Source: Coriolopsis trogii
Taxonomy: Eukaryota > Basidiomycota > Agaricomycetes > Polyporales > Polyporaceae
NCBI GenBank assembly: GCA_020543525.1
Contig: JAHYIO010000001.1
Span: forward strand, 4,216,001 to 4,280,000
DNA length: 64,000 bases
Direction: 5' to 3'
In this document: positions 46,054 through 57,220 of the stretch, piece by piece
Layout: each line of letters opens with the position of its first letter
Numbering within the stretch: the first letter of the stretch is position 1
Program-made: the position numbers and the translations under genes
Notes under the pieces: generated by a model
Told to the model about the DNA's origin: nothing
What the model saw: only the letters and a program-made list of their open reading frames with translations
The model's database searches: none

Positions 46054-48573
46054 ATGACCACCCCATCGGCTACCCAGTTCACTCGTCGCGTGGCCGTGCG
46101 TGGCGAAGCCATCCTTACAAGCCCCCGATGGAACAAGGGCACCTCATTCACCATTGAGGAGCGCAAGGAGTTCGGTCTGACCGGTCGATTGCCTTTCCGC
46201 GTCAACAGCCTCGAAGAACAATGCGACAGAGCGTACGATCAGCTCGAGTCTCGCGACACACCCATCCGTAAGAACACCTTCTTGCAGAGTCTGAAGGATC
46301 AAAACTGGGTGTTGTACTACGCGTTGCTCTCAAGACACCTGACAGAGTTGATCCCTATCATCTACACGCCCACGGAGGTACGTTCCCGGGATCCATCCCC
46401 CTGGCGACTCCACACTCATGAAGACTCTAGGCAGAAGCGATCTCGAACTACTCGCATCTTTTCCGTAGAAGCGAGGGCCTTTTCCTTACTTTCCCTACTC
46501 AAGAGTCGATGGAGGAAGACTTTTTGGAGCAGACCAAAGGCCGACAGATCGATCTGATAGTCTGTTCAGACGCAGAGCAGATATTGGGCATCGGGGACCA
46601 GGGCGTTGGTGTGAGTAATGTCGACCCTGTGGTTCATACTGGCAATCTATCGCCTTCTTGGAAGACTTCCTCATCCCCAACGGTGTTCCGGCCGGCAGGC
46701 GCTGTGCGCGCACATCGTTGCTCCATAGCGCGCATATAGTGGCAAATGATCTGTGCTGACTTTGAAGACACATTTTATAGGGAATTGGGGTAAGGAATTG
46801 TTTGACCTGGCCGTTAGATGACTTCGTGCTCAAAGCCAGTGGTTAGATCGCTAGCGCGAAGTCTGCCATTTACACGTGGGTTTTCATCATAACCGAGATT
46901 TCTTATGTTCCTAATCCCCTCCTAGCCTGATTGCCGGGGTAGATCCCTCGAAAACACTTGCAGTAACCCTGGATGTAGGAACGGATAACGAGGACCTTCT
47001 CAAGGATCGCTTATACGTCGTGCGTGTTTCTGCCCGATCCCGATGGATCCTTCTGATTAGCGCCATTGGCAGGGATGGCCCCACAAGCGCATACGCGGGA
47101 AAGAATACGACGAATTCATCGACAAGTCTGTATCCGTATCTGCACTTTGGCGCACATGTAACACTCAGCCCACATTTGGTGCAGATTCGTGCAACTGGTC
47201 CGTAAGAATCACCCGCATTGCCTGCTGCACTTCGAAGACTTTGGGGTTACAAATGCAAAGCGACTGTTGGACAAATACCACGATACGCATGCAGTGTTCA
47301 ACGACGACGTGTAGGTGTCCCATCATCCTCCGTGGGACTCGTGTCTGAATGTATGCAGACAAGGGACTGGCGCAGTCACCCTGGCGTGCGTCATGTCCGC
47401 CGTAGGCGTGACGAAGTCGAAGCTCGCCGAGCAGCGCTTTGTGATATATGGCGCAGGTTCTGCGGGGCTGGGTATTGCCCGACAACTCCGCGACGGCATT
47501 GTGGCCATCGATATGACAGACAAGGAGGAGGCCAATAAGAAGTTCTACTTACTCGACCGGTATGGACTGATCAAGGAGTCCCTCGGCGCCGAGAAAATAC
47601 GGGACGGTTTGCAAGACTTCGTGCGCCCCGACCCGGAGTGGGAGGGCGTCCCGACCAATGACCGAGGCGAAATAGGTCTTCTGGAAGTTGTGAAGAAGGT
47701 CAAGCCGACCGTGCTTATAGGCTGTTCGACCAGAGCGGGCGCTTTCACCGAAGATATCGTAAAGGAGATGGCAAAGGGCACCGAGCGCCCCATCATACTG
47801 CCGCTCTCGAATCCGAGCAAGCTACACGAGGTGATACCAGAGGACGCGAATAAGTGGACGGAAGGGAAGGCGCTGCTCGCCACGGGAAGCCCGTTCCCGC
47901 CTTGTAAGCAGCCGAACGGCAAGGATTACATGTACGTAGTTTCCTTGTCTCGTTTCGTCACAGTCCCTCTGTGTGCTGCTGCACGCAGTGCATGGCGAAT
48001 TCTGGGAAGAAGAGAAGAGAAGGCTGACCTCCGTTCCGCTCGCCAGCATCGCAGAATGTAACAGTGAGTGGCCCGATCTTCCTCTCTGCACGCACCCCGA
48101 TCGATGGAGCATGCTGACGATGCGCTGGCATTGATCATTGTTACCTCCTGGGGCCTCGCTAAACCCGGACGTTAATTAAAACAACTCAATGGACGCGCTC
48201 CGCATCCCTGCCCCGTGTATGTGCGGATGACCACCAATTACGGAACACAGACGCTCTCATCTACCCCGGACTTGGCCTGGGTGCCGTGCTCTCAAAAGCG
48301 CGTACCCTGACGGACACGATGATCATTGCCGGGACTCGCCGACTCGCATCGCTCGCCCCAGCGCTGAAGGACCCTGACGATGCCCTACTCCCCGACTTCG
48401 AGGAGGCCCCACGGGTCAACTACGAGGTGGCGGTGGCCGTCGTCGAACAGGCGATCGAGGAGGGGAGTGCAGATGTGGACTGGAAGAAAGAGGAAGTGCG
48501 CGACAAGGTGAAGGAAGCCCAATGGAAGCCGGTGTATGGGACGTACGTCTACGACCCGGAGGGCGAGGCCTAG
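46054..48573 (+). CDS. MAE1: NAD(P)-dependent malic enzyme
   Basis: Malic enzyme decarboxylates malate to pyruvate and reduces NAD(P). It begins MTTPSATQFTRRVAVRGEAI, with FTIEERKEFGLTGRLPFRVN and LYYALLSRHLTELIPIIYTP as in the conserved N-terminal domain. The catalytic segment is split by introns: SDAEQILGIGDQGVG, then a 9-nt exon (46781-46789, Gly-Ile-Gly), then IASAKSAIYT (46847-46875), then LIAGVDPSKTLAVTLDVGTD. Later motifs are KRIRGKEYDEFIDKFVQLVR, LLHFEDFGVTNAKRLLDKYH, HAVFNDDVQGTGAVTLA, the nucleotide-binding FVIYGAGSAGLGIAR, ILPLSNPSKLHE, IIAECNNALIYPGLGLGAVL and the end YDPEGEA. No clear mitochondrial presequence is seen, so location is open. Confidence 0.92.
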
Positions 48574-49219
48574 GCGTGGGCTGTGGAAGAAGCAGCTGGG
48601 ATCGATGCATGGAAGGTGATGGGCGATGTGGTCGAGTGGATGTGGATGGACGTATGAGCGGACAGGGCATCCCGGGGAAGGAATAACAAGGGAAGAGGGA
48701 GGCGTTTGTGGCCAGGTTCCATTCCTGGTACACTGTCATGAGTCGTCACTGACCTTGTGATAGCAGGTCCATGGCCATTCGGGGTGAACGGGTAGGCGTG
48801 CCCGAATTCTTGTAGTTTTCCTCGTTACGGAAGACGAATACACCCAAACGAAATTGACGTGTACCCAGCGGCTCCGTCAGACGCGATGCGGCGCAAACAG
48901 CTTCTATGTCGAAGACCGACTCGGCGCCACGATGGCGTCAAGGTGTGTTTTTGCCCTTGCTGCGGGCATGCAGCGCACACGGTCCGAGGTATGTTCTCGG
49001 AATAAGGGCCCATGGAAAGCCGAGGAGCTCCCAGCTTCAACCGTCGCCACATAGGACCTCCTGCCATGTAGGTCCGAGAGCGGCTTGCTCGCAAACTTAC
49101 GGTGGGATATGTTCTGGCGGACAAGCAGAGCTGATGCACATCCCGGAAAGGCAAGACACGAACACCGACATCACCGTGCCACCACAGCATATCTGACATT
49201 CGCTCCCTTAATGCGGCAG

Positions 49220-49243
49220 TAGGTTCCTCAATGAAGGAACCTA
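49220..49243. repeat. Perfect 9-bp inverted repeat with 6-base loop
   Basis: TAGGTTCCT at 49220-49228 and its exact complement AGGAACCTA at 49235-49243 flank the loop CAATGA. It could form a hairpin in DNA or RNA. No gene contains it. Confidence 0.75.
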
Positions 49244-50990
49244 TGGGATTGGCTCTCCCACTAGTGCCCCATATGGCCTACGAATATTCAAGACCCCGAG
49301 ATGGTCGATTGTGGGCAGGCGTGATGCCCTCTTGAGTCGGCCTTCCCTAGAGCCATTCGCCGGAAGCTGTCTGGGATGCGCGTAAAGACTGCGGTAGCGC
49401 GATACGCGCTGCCCCGGTCAATGGTCCCCTCGCCATGCGGTCAACAAACACGCGTTGCCAACGAGGCCGGCTGGATTGACAGAGCGCGAAATAGGGACCA
49501 CAAAGCTGACAGGCAGCTGGCGTGTCAACGTACCTGGTACGGCGTGTCGGCGCGACGCCCGCCTGCCATCGCCAACTGGAGCACGGGGTCGGCAGAGGAC
49601 ATACGGAGCGTCGGCGAGCGTGGGCCCCGAGTGCGCATTGCATTTTTGTGGATGACAACCGCATCTGCGACCCTCCAGGGTTCGTCTGTCTTGAAGGGCG
49701 GGACCCGAAGGAGGAAGAGGCAAGGCGGACACACCATGCTGCGCTTATAGACTTATTTTGGCCGGCGGCAGGGGACAGCGGGCGGGCGGGACATGCGTAC
49801 CGACGCGGCGATGGCCGCCCTGCCGTATGCGGGCGCGCGTCCGCTTGGGCAGTTCTTCTGCTTCCTCGGGGACGTCATGCTGAGTCAATGTACGGATTGA
49901 TGACTTGCTCGGCTGTAGACCCAGGCAGAACGGAGGCCCAGGGATCAGTCAAGTCGCATGCCCAGAAGGTCCGCTTTTTGTGCCGGACTTTGGGACGGGA
50001 ATTTTGTCGGGCGGAGGGTTGGGCGCGCCGCGCCTGGAGGCGGTTAAATGGGATGCTGTAAACGTGAAGATGCCATTTGAGCTGAAACACAGGGATGGTT
50101 CAGTATACTGAACATGCATGTTCCGGGGTTGCGTGTGTGGTTGCTACTCCCTGAGACCAGTGTCGGATATGTGGATGGACGACGAAACACGAGATGGGAT
50201 CCGGCGTTGGCATGGGTGTTCGCGAAGTCGGCCTGCGTGCCCGGGCGTCCGAGCACCTGACGGCGATGGGAGTACTGACTGCGCCGCGAGCACCCCGACA
50301 AGACAACCTGCGCGGACGCGAGTGAGTCAGGGGCAAGAGGCCCAAAGGAGAGTAGGAGAAAGCCTGTTGGGGAAGGTGATGAACTTGTGATTCATTCTTA
50401 TTGTGACGTCCCTGATCTGTCCGGCGTGCATCGATAGAGATGGAAGACGTGTGGGATCCGGATGCGACGCTCATGGCAGCTGCCTTTTGTCTGTCGCATC
50501 TGGGGTCGCGATAATTTGGTTTCCATTTCTGATCCGGAGTGTTCTCACCCACAGGGATGGACACCGTTTGGAACGGATGCCTTTTGTTCTCTCTTTTTGG
50601 TGGCGTGGGGGCTGTGCTAGTGACCGGTCGGCCGGTGACGAAATCAATGCAGGGGTGAAGCGACGGAGGCTGCACCACGACGAACGGCGAGTGGAGGAGT
50701 CACCGAGAAGAGTGTCTGAGGAGGCGGCATAAGTAGGCAGCTCGGAGTCAGCCCCGGGCAGTGCCAGAGCAGTGTCCGAGACGGTCTGAGACGGTTCGCA
50801 GCAATTTTAGACTTTGGGAGGCTTTCGCAAACCGCCGGGATCGGTGACTCGGAGATCCAAAAAAGGGAAACTGGAGGAAGAGCGAGATCCGCGGCTCGAT
50901 TGGCTGGAAGACGCCGAGGGAGACGCCCGGGTGCCACCGCGTCTTCGCGTCTTCGGGAACTCGGGCGTCGTGTCCTGCCTCCTCCCTCTC

Positions 50991-51020
50991 CGTTATAAAC
51001 TCCATGGCTCCCTATATAAC
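50991..51020 (+). promoter_or_regulatory. TATA-like elements of the F-box-like gene
   Basis: Two candidate boxes, gttataaac at 50992-51000 and ctatataac at 51012-51020, lie about 90-115 bases before the ATG at 51107. Confidence 0.5.
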
Positions 51021-51106
51021 TCTCCTCCCTCCCGTTCACGACTTTGACGACCCGCCCCTCCTCCCTTCCCGACATCCCTACTCCCCCCATCGCCTATTTG
51101 CCATCA

Positions 51107-52612
51107 ATGGGTTATCTCGCCTTCCTCTTCGGGTCACCACAGGTGCGTGGTGTCTACTGATGGTATGCGTTGGTTCGGAGACACGTCGTCTCTGGAACAG
51201 TGCATACACTGCATGTATGCATGCTTATAAACTATGTATCTCGCCAGACCCCCAAGGACGATGTCGAAGTTGACCTCACGACACGTTATGCTCCCAAGAA
51301 ACCTATCCATCGTCAGCCGAAACCTCCATCAGTCCCGGTGCCCACCGAAATCGTCATGTCCATCCTCGAGGCTGCATATGACGATCAGGAAGTTTGCTCA
51401 TACAACGCCCTTCTCAAGAACGCTGCCCTCGTCTCCAAGGACTGGTCATTCATCGCTCAGAGACTCCTTTTCCGTAACGTCACTCTCACCACCCAAACTG
51501 CCTACATCGCCTTCCAAGAAGCCGTTGATCGTGCGACTACCCGTGGGCGTATGCTTGGTGACTCCGTGGTCCGGATGAAGGTTGTCCTCGACCAGAAGCA
51601 GCCGTATAGGCTTTCCCACAAGTCTTTCGCACGTGCGGTCTCCTTGTGTCCCAACCTCTACGAGCTAAGCGTCGCGCTTTACGGCGAAGGTGCGCCGGGT
51701 ACGGATGTCGTGGGTGCCCCTGATGCCTCGCGCATGAAGCGTTCTGCACCTTCATTCGACGAGCGGACGCTCGCTGTTCTCCGCTCTGGCCCCAGGATCT
51801 CGGCGCTCCAGTTCTCGAACTGGACCGACAACAGCCACTCCCTCCTGCAGCTCCTCGAGGTTTGGCCGTCGCTGTCTTCCCTCGACATCAGCGGCACGAC
51901 TCCTCAGCTGCCGAGCGATACCCTTCAGCCATTCCCATGCGCTCTTCGCGAGCTTCGTACGAATTTCCAGACGTCGCCTTCGGTCGAGTTTATGCGTTGG
52001 CTTCTTCACCACTCGACCGGCACCCTCCGTGTGCTCGACCTTGCGCGCGAGCCGACGCCAGATATGCTCGAGTACCTGGTTTCCGAGCACGGTTCGACGC
52101 TCGAGTCGTTGGCGCTGCCCACATGCGGCACCCACGAGGGCGCTACTGCCGTCCGGAAATGTGCGGAGCTGCGGGAGCTCAGAATCGAGGGCGCCTGGGC
52201 TGCTCCCATGCTCTACAAGAGTCTTCCCCTCGGCCTGCAGCACCTTGCCATCGGCGTCGATGCCGATACGTCGCTCCAGCCTGTTATCCAGGCTATCAAG
52301 AGGAGCAGCGATCTGCGCGTCGTCACGATGCAAATTTGGCACGGCGGTGAGACGCACCCTCAGCTCCCTGCCGTCAAGATCGCTTGTGGCGTCAAGGGCG
52401 TCGAACTGAGGTTGACGAACGACGTTCCGGCGTTCCGGGCCATCACAGTGAGTGTCCTTGTAAAATAGGGCGCGAGCGCGACGCTGACCACTCGTTGATT
52501 GTAGCGAGGCGACCCTGTTCCTGCTGCGTCGTATCCCCGCACACGGTCGCTCGACAACATCCTTTACATGGCCTCACGCGCCCCCATGAACCCTCACACG
52601 ACTGACATCTAA
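51107..52612 (+). CDS. F-box/leucine-rich-repeat-like protein
   Basis: Exons 51107-51142, 51248-52447 and 52505-52612 join in frame to 447 residues. After MGYLAFLFGSPQ and a basic linker comes an F-box-like segment (VPVPTEIVMSILEAAYDDQE, ALVSKDWSFIAQRLLFRNVT), where the Pro-x-Glu-Ile start and the Val-Ser-x-x-Trp pattern are typical of fungal F-box proteins. The rest is a series of irregular leucine-rich repeats (ISALQFSNWTDNSHSLLQLL, WPSLSSLDISGTTPQLPSDT, STLESLALPTCGTHEGATAV, LPLGLQHLAIGVDADTSLQP). Such proteins usually present substrates to SCF ubiquitin ligases and are strongly expanded in Agaricomycetes. The substrate is not visible. The coding sequence is C-rich at third positions and the TATA boxes are close, which suggests good expression. 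Confidence 0.82.
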
Positions 52613-55600
52613 GTTTCCATCCAGGATTTTGGTTATTTCCCGTGCGCTCAGCGCCTAATCACACCGTCCCCCCATTGTACTCCGTGTTCATCGAATCGGA
52701 CGTTCTACACATGTGCTCCTATTTGTATCCATCCCTTCACCCATCTCACGCCTCTGCACACTCAGAAAATCACGACCAACTCATGACCTTCACTTTCTCC
52801 GCTCATCCCCATTATTTCCTCTTTCTTGTTTACACCTTAAGCTATTCTCTGCATATATCCGTTTTGTTTCTTCTCGTTTTGCCCGGCAAGACTCGTCAAT
52901 GGCTCACTCATGGAAACTATCATCAACAACATCAGAACGACTAATAGAATGTCTCGCTCCCTCTCGCTCCTGTCACTCGCACTCGTTGGCAAGACCAGGC
53001 CTCGGATTACTGCCCTGTACACGACAGCCCGCGGAACGTTCCCACCCGAGGTCCTCCGCGTCATCCCCTTTCGCGCACCTTGGCTCCGCGGCTGGTCGTT
53101 GGTCCAAGAATATCCCTTTCGGTCTCTCCGTCGTCTCTCCCGGTGTCACTTGCCACTAGCCAGCGCACGCACACACGTACATTGTCACGTCATACCAACG
53201 CTATCGTACCCACCTGTCGGCGCCGCTCGCGCTGTTAATGCCCTAGTGTCACTCTCACCGGCGACGGCGACGTTTCCCGGTTAATTCTCGGTCGGGGTGC
53301 GTTTGGGGAGCGTGGGCAGGGGAGCGAAGAGGTCGAGGGGCGGTGGACGGTGGCTGATGGAAGGAGGTGAGAAGGTTCGGTGGACTCGGGAGGGGGTGGT
53401 GGGAGACGTGAGGAGGTGGAAAGGAGACCGTTCGTTTGGAGGAGTCGTCGGGGTCGGAGAACCCGCGCGTCGTTCGTTCGTGAAACAGGAAGTCGTTCGT
53501 TACTATCGTAAGCCTCGAGGCTCTCTGTCACTCAGGCGCGTCCGTCCAGTTAATCGTATCGTGCTGGAGTCGCGCGCCGGTTGCTCGTGCGCGTCGACTC
53601 CAGGGCTAAGCTCATTCTTTGTCACACACACCAGGCTTGGAGTTCGGGTGTTGTCACGCGCAAGAGGTAACCGGATCTCGTATTAGCTCCTCTTCTCTGC
53701 GAAGCGGGAGGCTTGTATGCGATGGGGACGTAAAACAGGGCGTGGATCCCCAGAAGAAGAGGTCGGTATCGTGTGAGTGCTCACGGGAAGGAAGGGATAC
53801 AGGAGACATCGAGAAGGTGGTACCTGCCTCCCTGGGGTATCATGCAGACACGCACCTGCCAACGGCGGAAGAGGACGTCTCGGACGCTGTACAGTCGTTC
53901 CTGGTCTCAACCTGGAGGTGAGCAGAGACGGCGAGATGGGTGCTCGGATGTGGTGACGATCTAGGCACGAATTGCTCCCGCTTGAGTCGCTCTCGGGGTT
54001 CTTGGGCTTCTGAGGTCTCTAAGCGAGATTCGGCTGGGGGATTCAGAGGTGCGTATGCCAATCTTGTCGTCCTGCACGTCGGGAGCTAACTCCTCTAGAG
54101 ACTCCGGATATGGCAGTCCCTCATCCTCAATTGTACGCCCTACATAACCCCAAAGGGTCGGCAGCAGGTTCGAGGCCTAGGCCTGCACCGTCAGTGACTG
54201 ACTGAGTTGGATGTGCGCGTCTAACGTCCTTGTCCAATTACCTCTACCACTGTGCCACTACCGCAGCTTCGTCTGACGTGATGCTGCCGTACTCGAATCT
54301 CTGCCTGCACAAGAGCGGAGTTCGAGCGGCGGAATGAGGCTCGATCCGGTCTGCTTCTGCCACGACCTCCTTTCATTTCGGGCGCCCGTGACGGAGGCTG
54401 GACCTGCTTCACGGGTGCTCGACTCATGCACTGGGACTGGCAGGTGGTCCGCCGACTGACAAGAGCTGCCTTTTCTAGTCGCGGTGCTTCTCTCTCGATT
54501 ATAGCTTCCTCCAGGGTACACGGGATGATCGAGGTGCGTATGCGGTGCTTTGTTTCGCGAGCATCGTTCTGACGACAACAACATATCAGTGCACACGTCA
54601 GGACGAGGCGGAGTCGCGAGAAGATCAAACAGCGGTGGCGTCGGTGGTCGGCAGGACCTGCAGCCGCCGCGATGATGTCGCTGCCTACCCATGCTTGTTG
54701 CACAGGATTCTCGCGCTGCAGAACACAGAGTGGGCGCGGTCACAACTTGGGATGCTATGATGGCAATGCTCAGGCTGTAGTCCCAATAACGGTCACCCGT
54801 ACAACTTGCTTCCATTGCGTCAGCGTCGAGAGGACCTCAGGTGCTCCGTTCACGCTCATCCAGTCATAGAGGTACGATGCAGAGCAGAAACGGACGCGAC
54901 CCCGCGCTGGATTTGGAAAGCCGGTAGCATCCCCCGTGCATTGTGCTGAGATTGGTTGCCGATGTGCGTAAGTGCTCTCGTCAACATCTAGTCAGCTGTC
55001 TGCCAAGGTTTGGTTTGACAGCTTATCACGCCGAGATGGATGCGGTGTCGTGCGCGCTCTCAATGCCTACTGGCTAGGTGGTGAACTGAAGACGTCGTCA
55101 CTTGAGCCGCGAAGGGTCAGGTGAGTCCGGCTTTCTTCCGTAATGGATTGGAAGTGTCAGTGGGCCGGTCCCAGGATATATTATGCCCGTATCATTGCAG
55201 AGCATTGCATTACTGATCCCAATTAGACGCAGATCGCAGCCAGATGCCGAGATTAGAGTGACTTGAGACGCTCTGTCCGTACATTTTGTAGGTGTCGCGT
55301 CTTTTCACGCTGATATCTGACTCTGTTCTATCCATACTGACCTTTCGTTCAGTCAGGTCTCTTGCCAGTAATATAACGAGCAGCATTTACTCACTACGGC
55401 CGAAATCAGGGGCGAGAAACTGCGATCAGCTGGCTGGCACGTCACTCTCGACTCCTGAAAAGTGTCAACGCGACCCTGTACTCTTGATGCAGCATGCACA
55501 GCGTTCGCAATGTGTGAGTGTCCAATAGAAATCGCTTAAGTTCAGAGCAACTGTGCAAGGCGGTATGTCGTACTGGCATAAAGTCTGCGCACGGATACAC

Positions 55601-55695
55601 TAGTGGGCTCTCATGTCCTCTGGCTCGTCCACTTTTGATTCCTCTTTCTACACATCTCTTTTTTTCCTACGGCCAGGTGCCACCTTTATTCAGTT
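52613..55695. other. 3.1 kb gene-poor region before the secreted-protein tandem pair
   Basis: No supported coding gene. A purine-rich stretch lies at about 53310-53440, with runs of G that could form G-quadruplexes on the plus strand. A palindromic AGGCCTAGGCCT occurs at 54173-54184. Short frames on both strands have no recognisable content. The right edge, from about 55463, is part of the duplicated unit described below. Confidence 0.45.
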
Positions 55696-56727
55696 ATGTT
55701 TTTCATGACCGCCATCGTTCTTTCTCTCGCTGTCGTTGGTGCAGTTGCTGCTCCGTTGAAGCGTGCCAGTGATAGTGCCAGTACCAGCACTATCAACAGT
55801 GAGTTCAAGAACGCCGAGATTTCGGCATGGAATAGGTTTCTGACGTCCTCTTCTCTCGCACAGCCTCCGTTGTCTCAATCCCAAACTGTAAGCATCAAGC
55901 TTGACGTCAGCTACCAAGGAATTCTCACCTCGCCCCAGTTGGAAACATGAACGCGACGTATATCCCTGTACTTGCCTCCGCTGGCTTGACGATAGGTACG
56001 GTCTACTCCTCGCTAATCCATATACGTTGAACGCACCCTTACGAATCCTAATCCGCAGATACAAGTCAGACAGTCAATATCGCCACCCTGCTCCCGGCCA
56101 TTCAGTCGAAGTCGGAAGCGCTGGTGTCAGCAGGTGAATATCCGATCCTTTACTGCATATCTCCCTAGGATACTTTGCTGAGGTACAATTTTCCAGTCGG
56201 GACCGCGACGGTGATGGACATGGAAGGTGCGTTGGCGTCCGCTGGGCCGCCGAAGTCGTCCACCCGTCGCTGACAGTCTGGACAGCTGGGGCAGTCTTTG
56301 CTCAGGCGACTAGCGTCCTCGGCCCATCGCAGACCGATGTCTCTGTCTTCATCAAATGTGAGTCAGCTGGACCTACTGCTCACAATTGGACACAAACTGA
56401 ATTAACGCTCGCGCGAGCAGATGTCGGCGGCACGCCTGTCGTGGAGGTCTCGTCCGGAGCTACCGGGATCACGCTCGCGACTGGTACAGGGAATGGAGGT
56501 GTGCCGACTGCGTTCGCCGGACATACCTTCTTGGCTGCACCTGCGAAGAAGTGAGTCCTACTATTCTCGACTTGCGCGTTATGATGCACTATGACCGTCC
56601 TTCCGTGAGCTCACCTTGTGTGCATTCTAGCGGGGCCTTTGTTGATCAGCGGATTCCGGGGTCGTTGCTGACTGGGATGGCGATCGCAGTCGGGAGCGTG
56701 ATTATGGGAGTTCGTGTAGTGATCTAA
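55463..56727 (+). repeat. Left unit of a tandem duplication (promoter plus secreted-protein gene 3)
   Basis: Matching landmarks recur at a nearly constant offset of 1525 to 1528 bases in the right unit: gtcaacgcgac (55463 and 56991), gcatgcacagcgt (55492 and 57019), gcggtatgtcgtac (55560 and 57086), cctacggccag/cctacggtcag (55666 and 57190), and the start codons (55696 and 57221). Confidence 0.85.
55696..56727 (+). CDS. Small secreted, probably GPI-anchored protein, family member 3
   Basis: Eight exons (55696-55798, 55864-55887, 55939-55995, 56059-56133, 56197-56226, 56286-56357, 56421-56550, 56631-56727) sum to 588 nt, 195 residues plus stop. The signal peptide MFFMTAIVLSLAVVGAVAAP is followed by a dibasic Lys-Arg, a likely Kex2 cut. 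The body reads NATYIPVLASAGLTID, TLLPAIQSKSEALVSA, the 30-nt exon VGTATVMDME, AGAVFAQATSVLGPSQTDVS and TPVVEVSSGATGITLATGT. The last exon gives NGAFVDQR and the hydrophobic tail LLTGMAIAVGSVIMGVRVVI, a GPI-type signal whose anchor site would be Asn or Gly. Introns are phase 1 six times, then phase 2. No enzyme motif is seen. Its nearest relative is the next gene. Confidence 0.87.
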
Positions 56728-57220
56728 CGGGCGCGCTGCCAGCGGAAACCGATGTGTTTCTTTTCAGCAATCTTGCACTGTTACAACGGCTCACTGTGAG
56801 GCTCCTACTACGGACTGCCTGAGAACAAGCAAGTCTCATCCGAAAAAGCCCAGACGGCGCTAGATCGGACCGTGGTTCATCCCAGACCCGTAAGTCCGCA
56901 CTGCATTCGAACCACGACGAACCGAAAGCAGAGGCAAGGAAATGAAGTCATCTGGCTGAGGCTACGTCATGTACTCCCGAAGTTGAACATGTCAACGCGA
57001 CGCCGGACCTTTGGAAGGGCATGCACAGCGTCTGAATGTCCGACTGGAGCGGCTCCAACTTCAATCAGAGCCACTGTGCCACAAAGCGGTATGTCGTACA
57101 AGCACTGTAGAGCCTCCGACACCCATACGTCACTAGGTCTCCCTCGACTTCTCCACTATTGAGTGCTTTTCCTACATATTCTCTGGTTTCCTACGGTCAG
57201 GCCGCCACATTTGTTCAACC
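56728..57220 (+). promoter_or_regulatory. Intergenic spacer and duplicated promoter of secreted-protein gene 4
   Basis: From about 56991 on, this sequence repeats landmarks found before gene 3, so the promoter was copied with the gene. No TATA box is evident in either copy. Confidence 0.6.

Larger units (their letters stand above)
48574..51106. other. 2.5 kb gene-poor region upstream of the F-box-like gene
   Basis: Open frames up to about 190 codons exist on both strands, but they overlap each other, begin without conserved content and have arginine-, glycine- and cysteine-heavy composition typical of chance frames in GC-rich DNA. I call no gene. TATA-like elements at its right end belong to the next gene. 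Confidence 0.5.

Noticed and set aside
54120..54260. tRNA-like signals (GGTTCGAGGCC on plus; TGGCACAGTGG on minus)
   Set aside because: Box A and box B resemblances lie on opposite strands or fail to fold: the T-stem does not pair and no proper D-arm or anticodon arm could be drawn.
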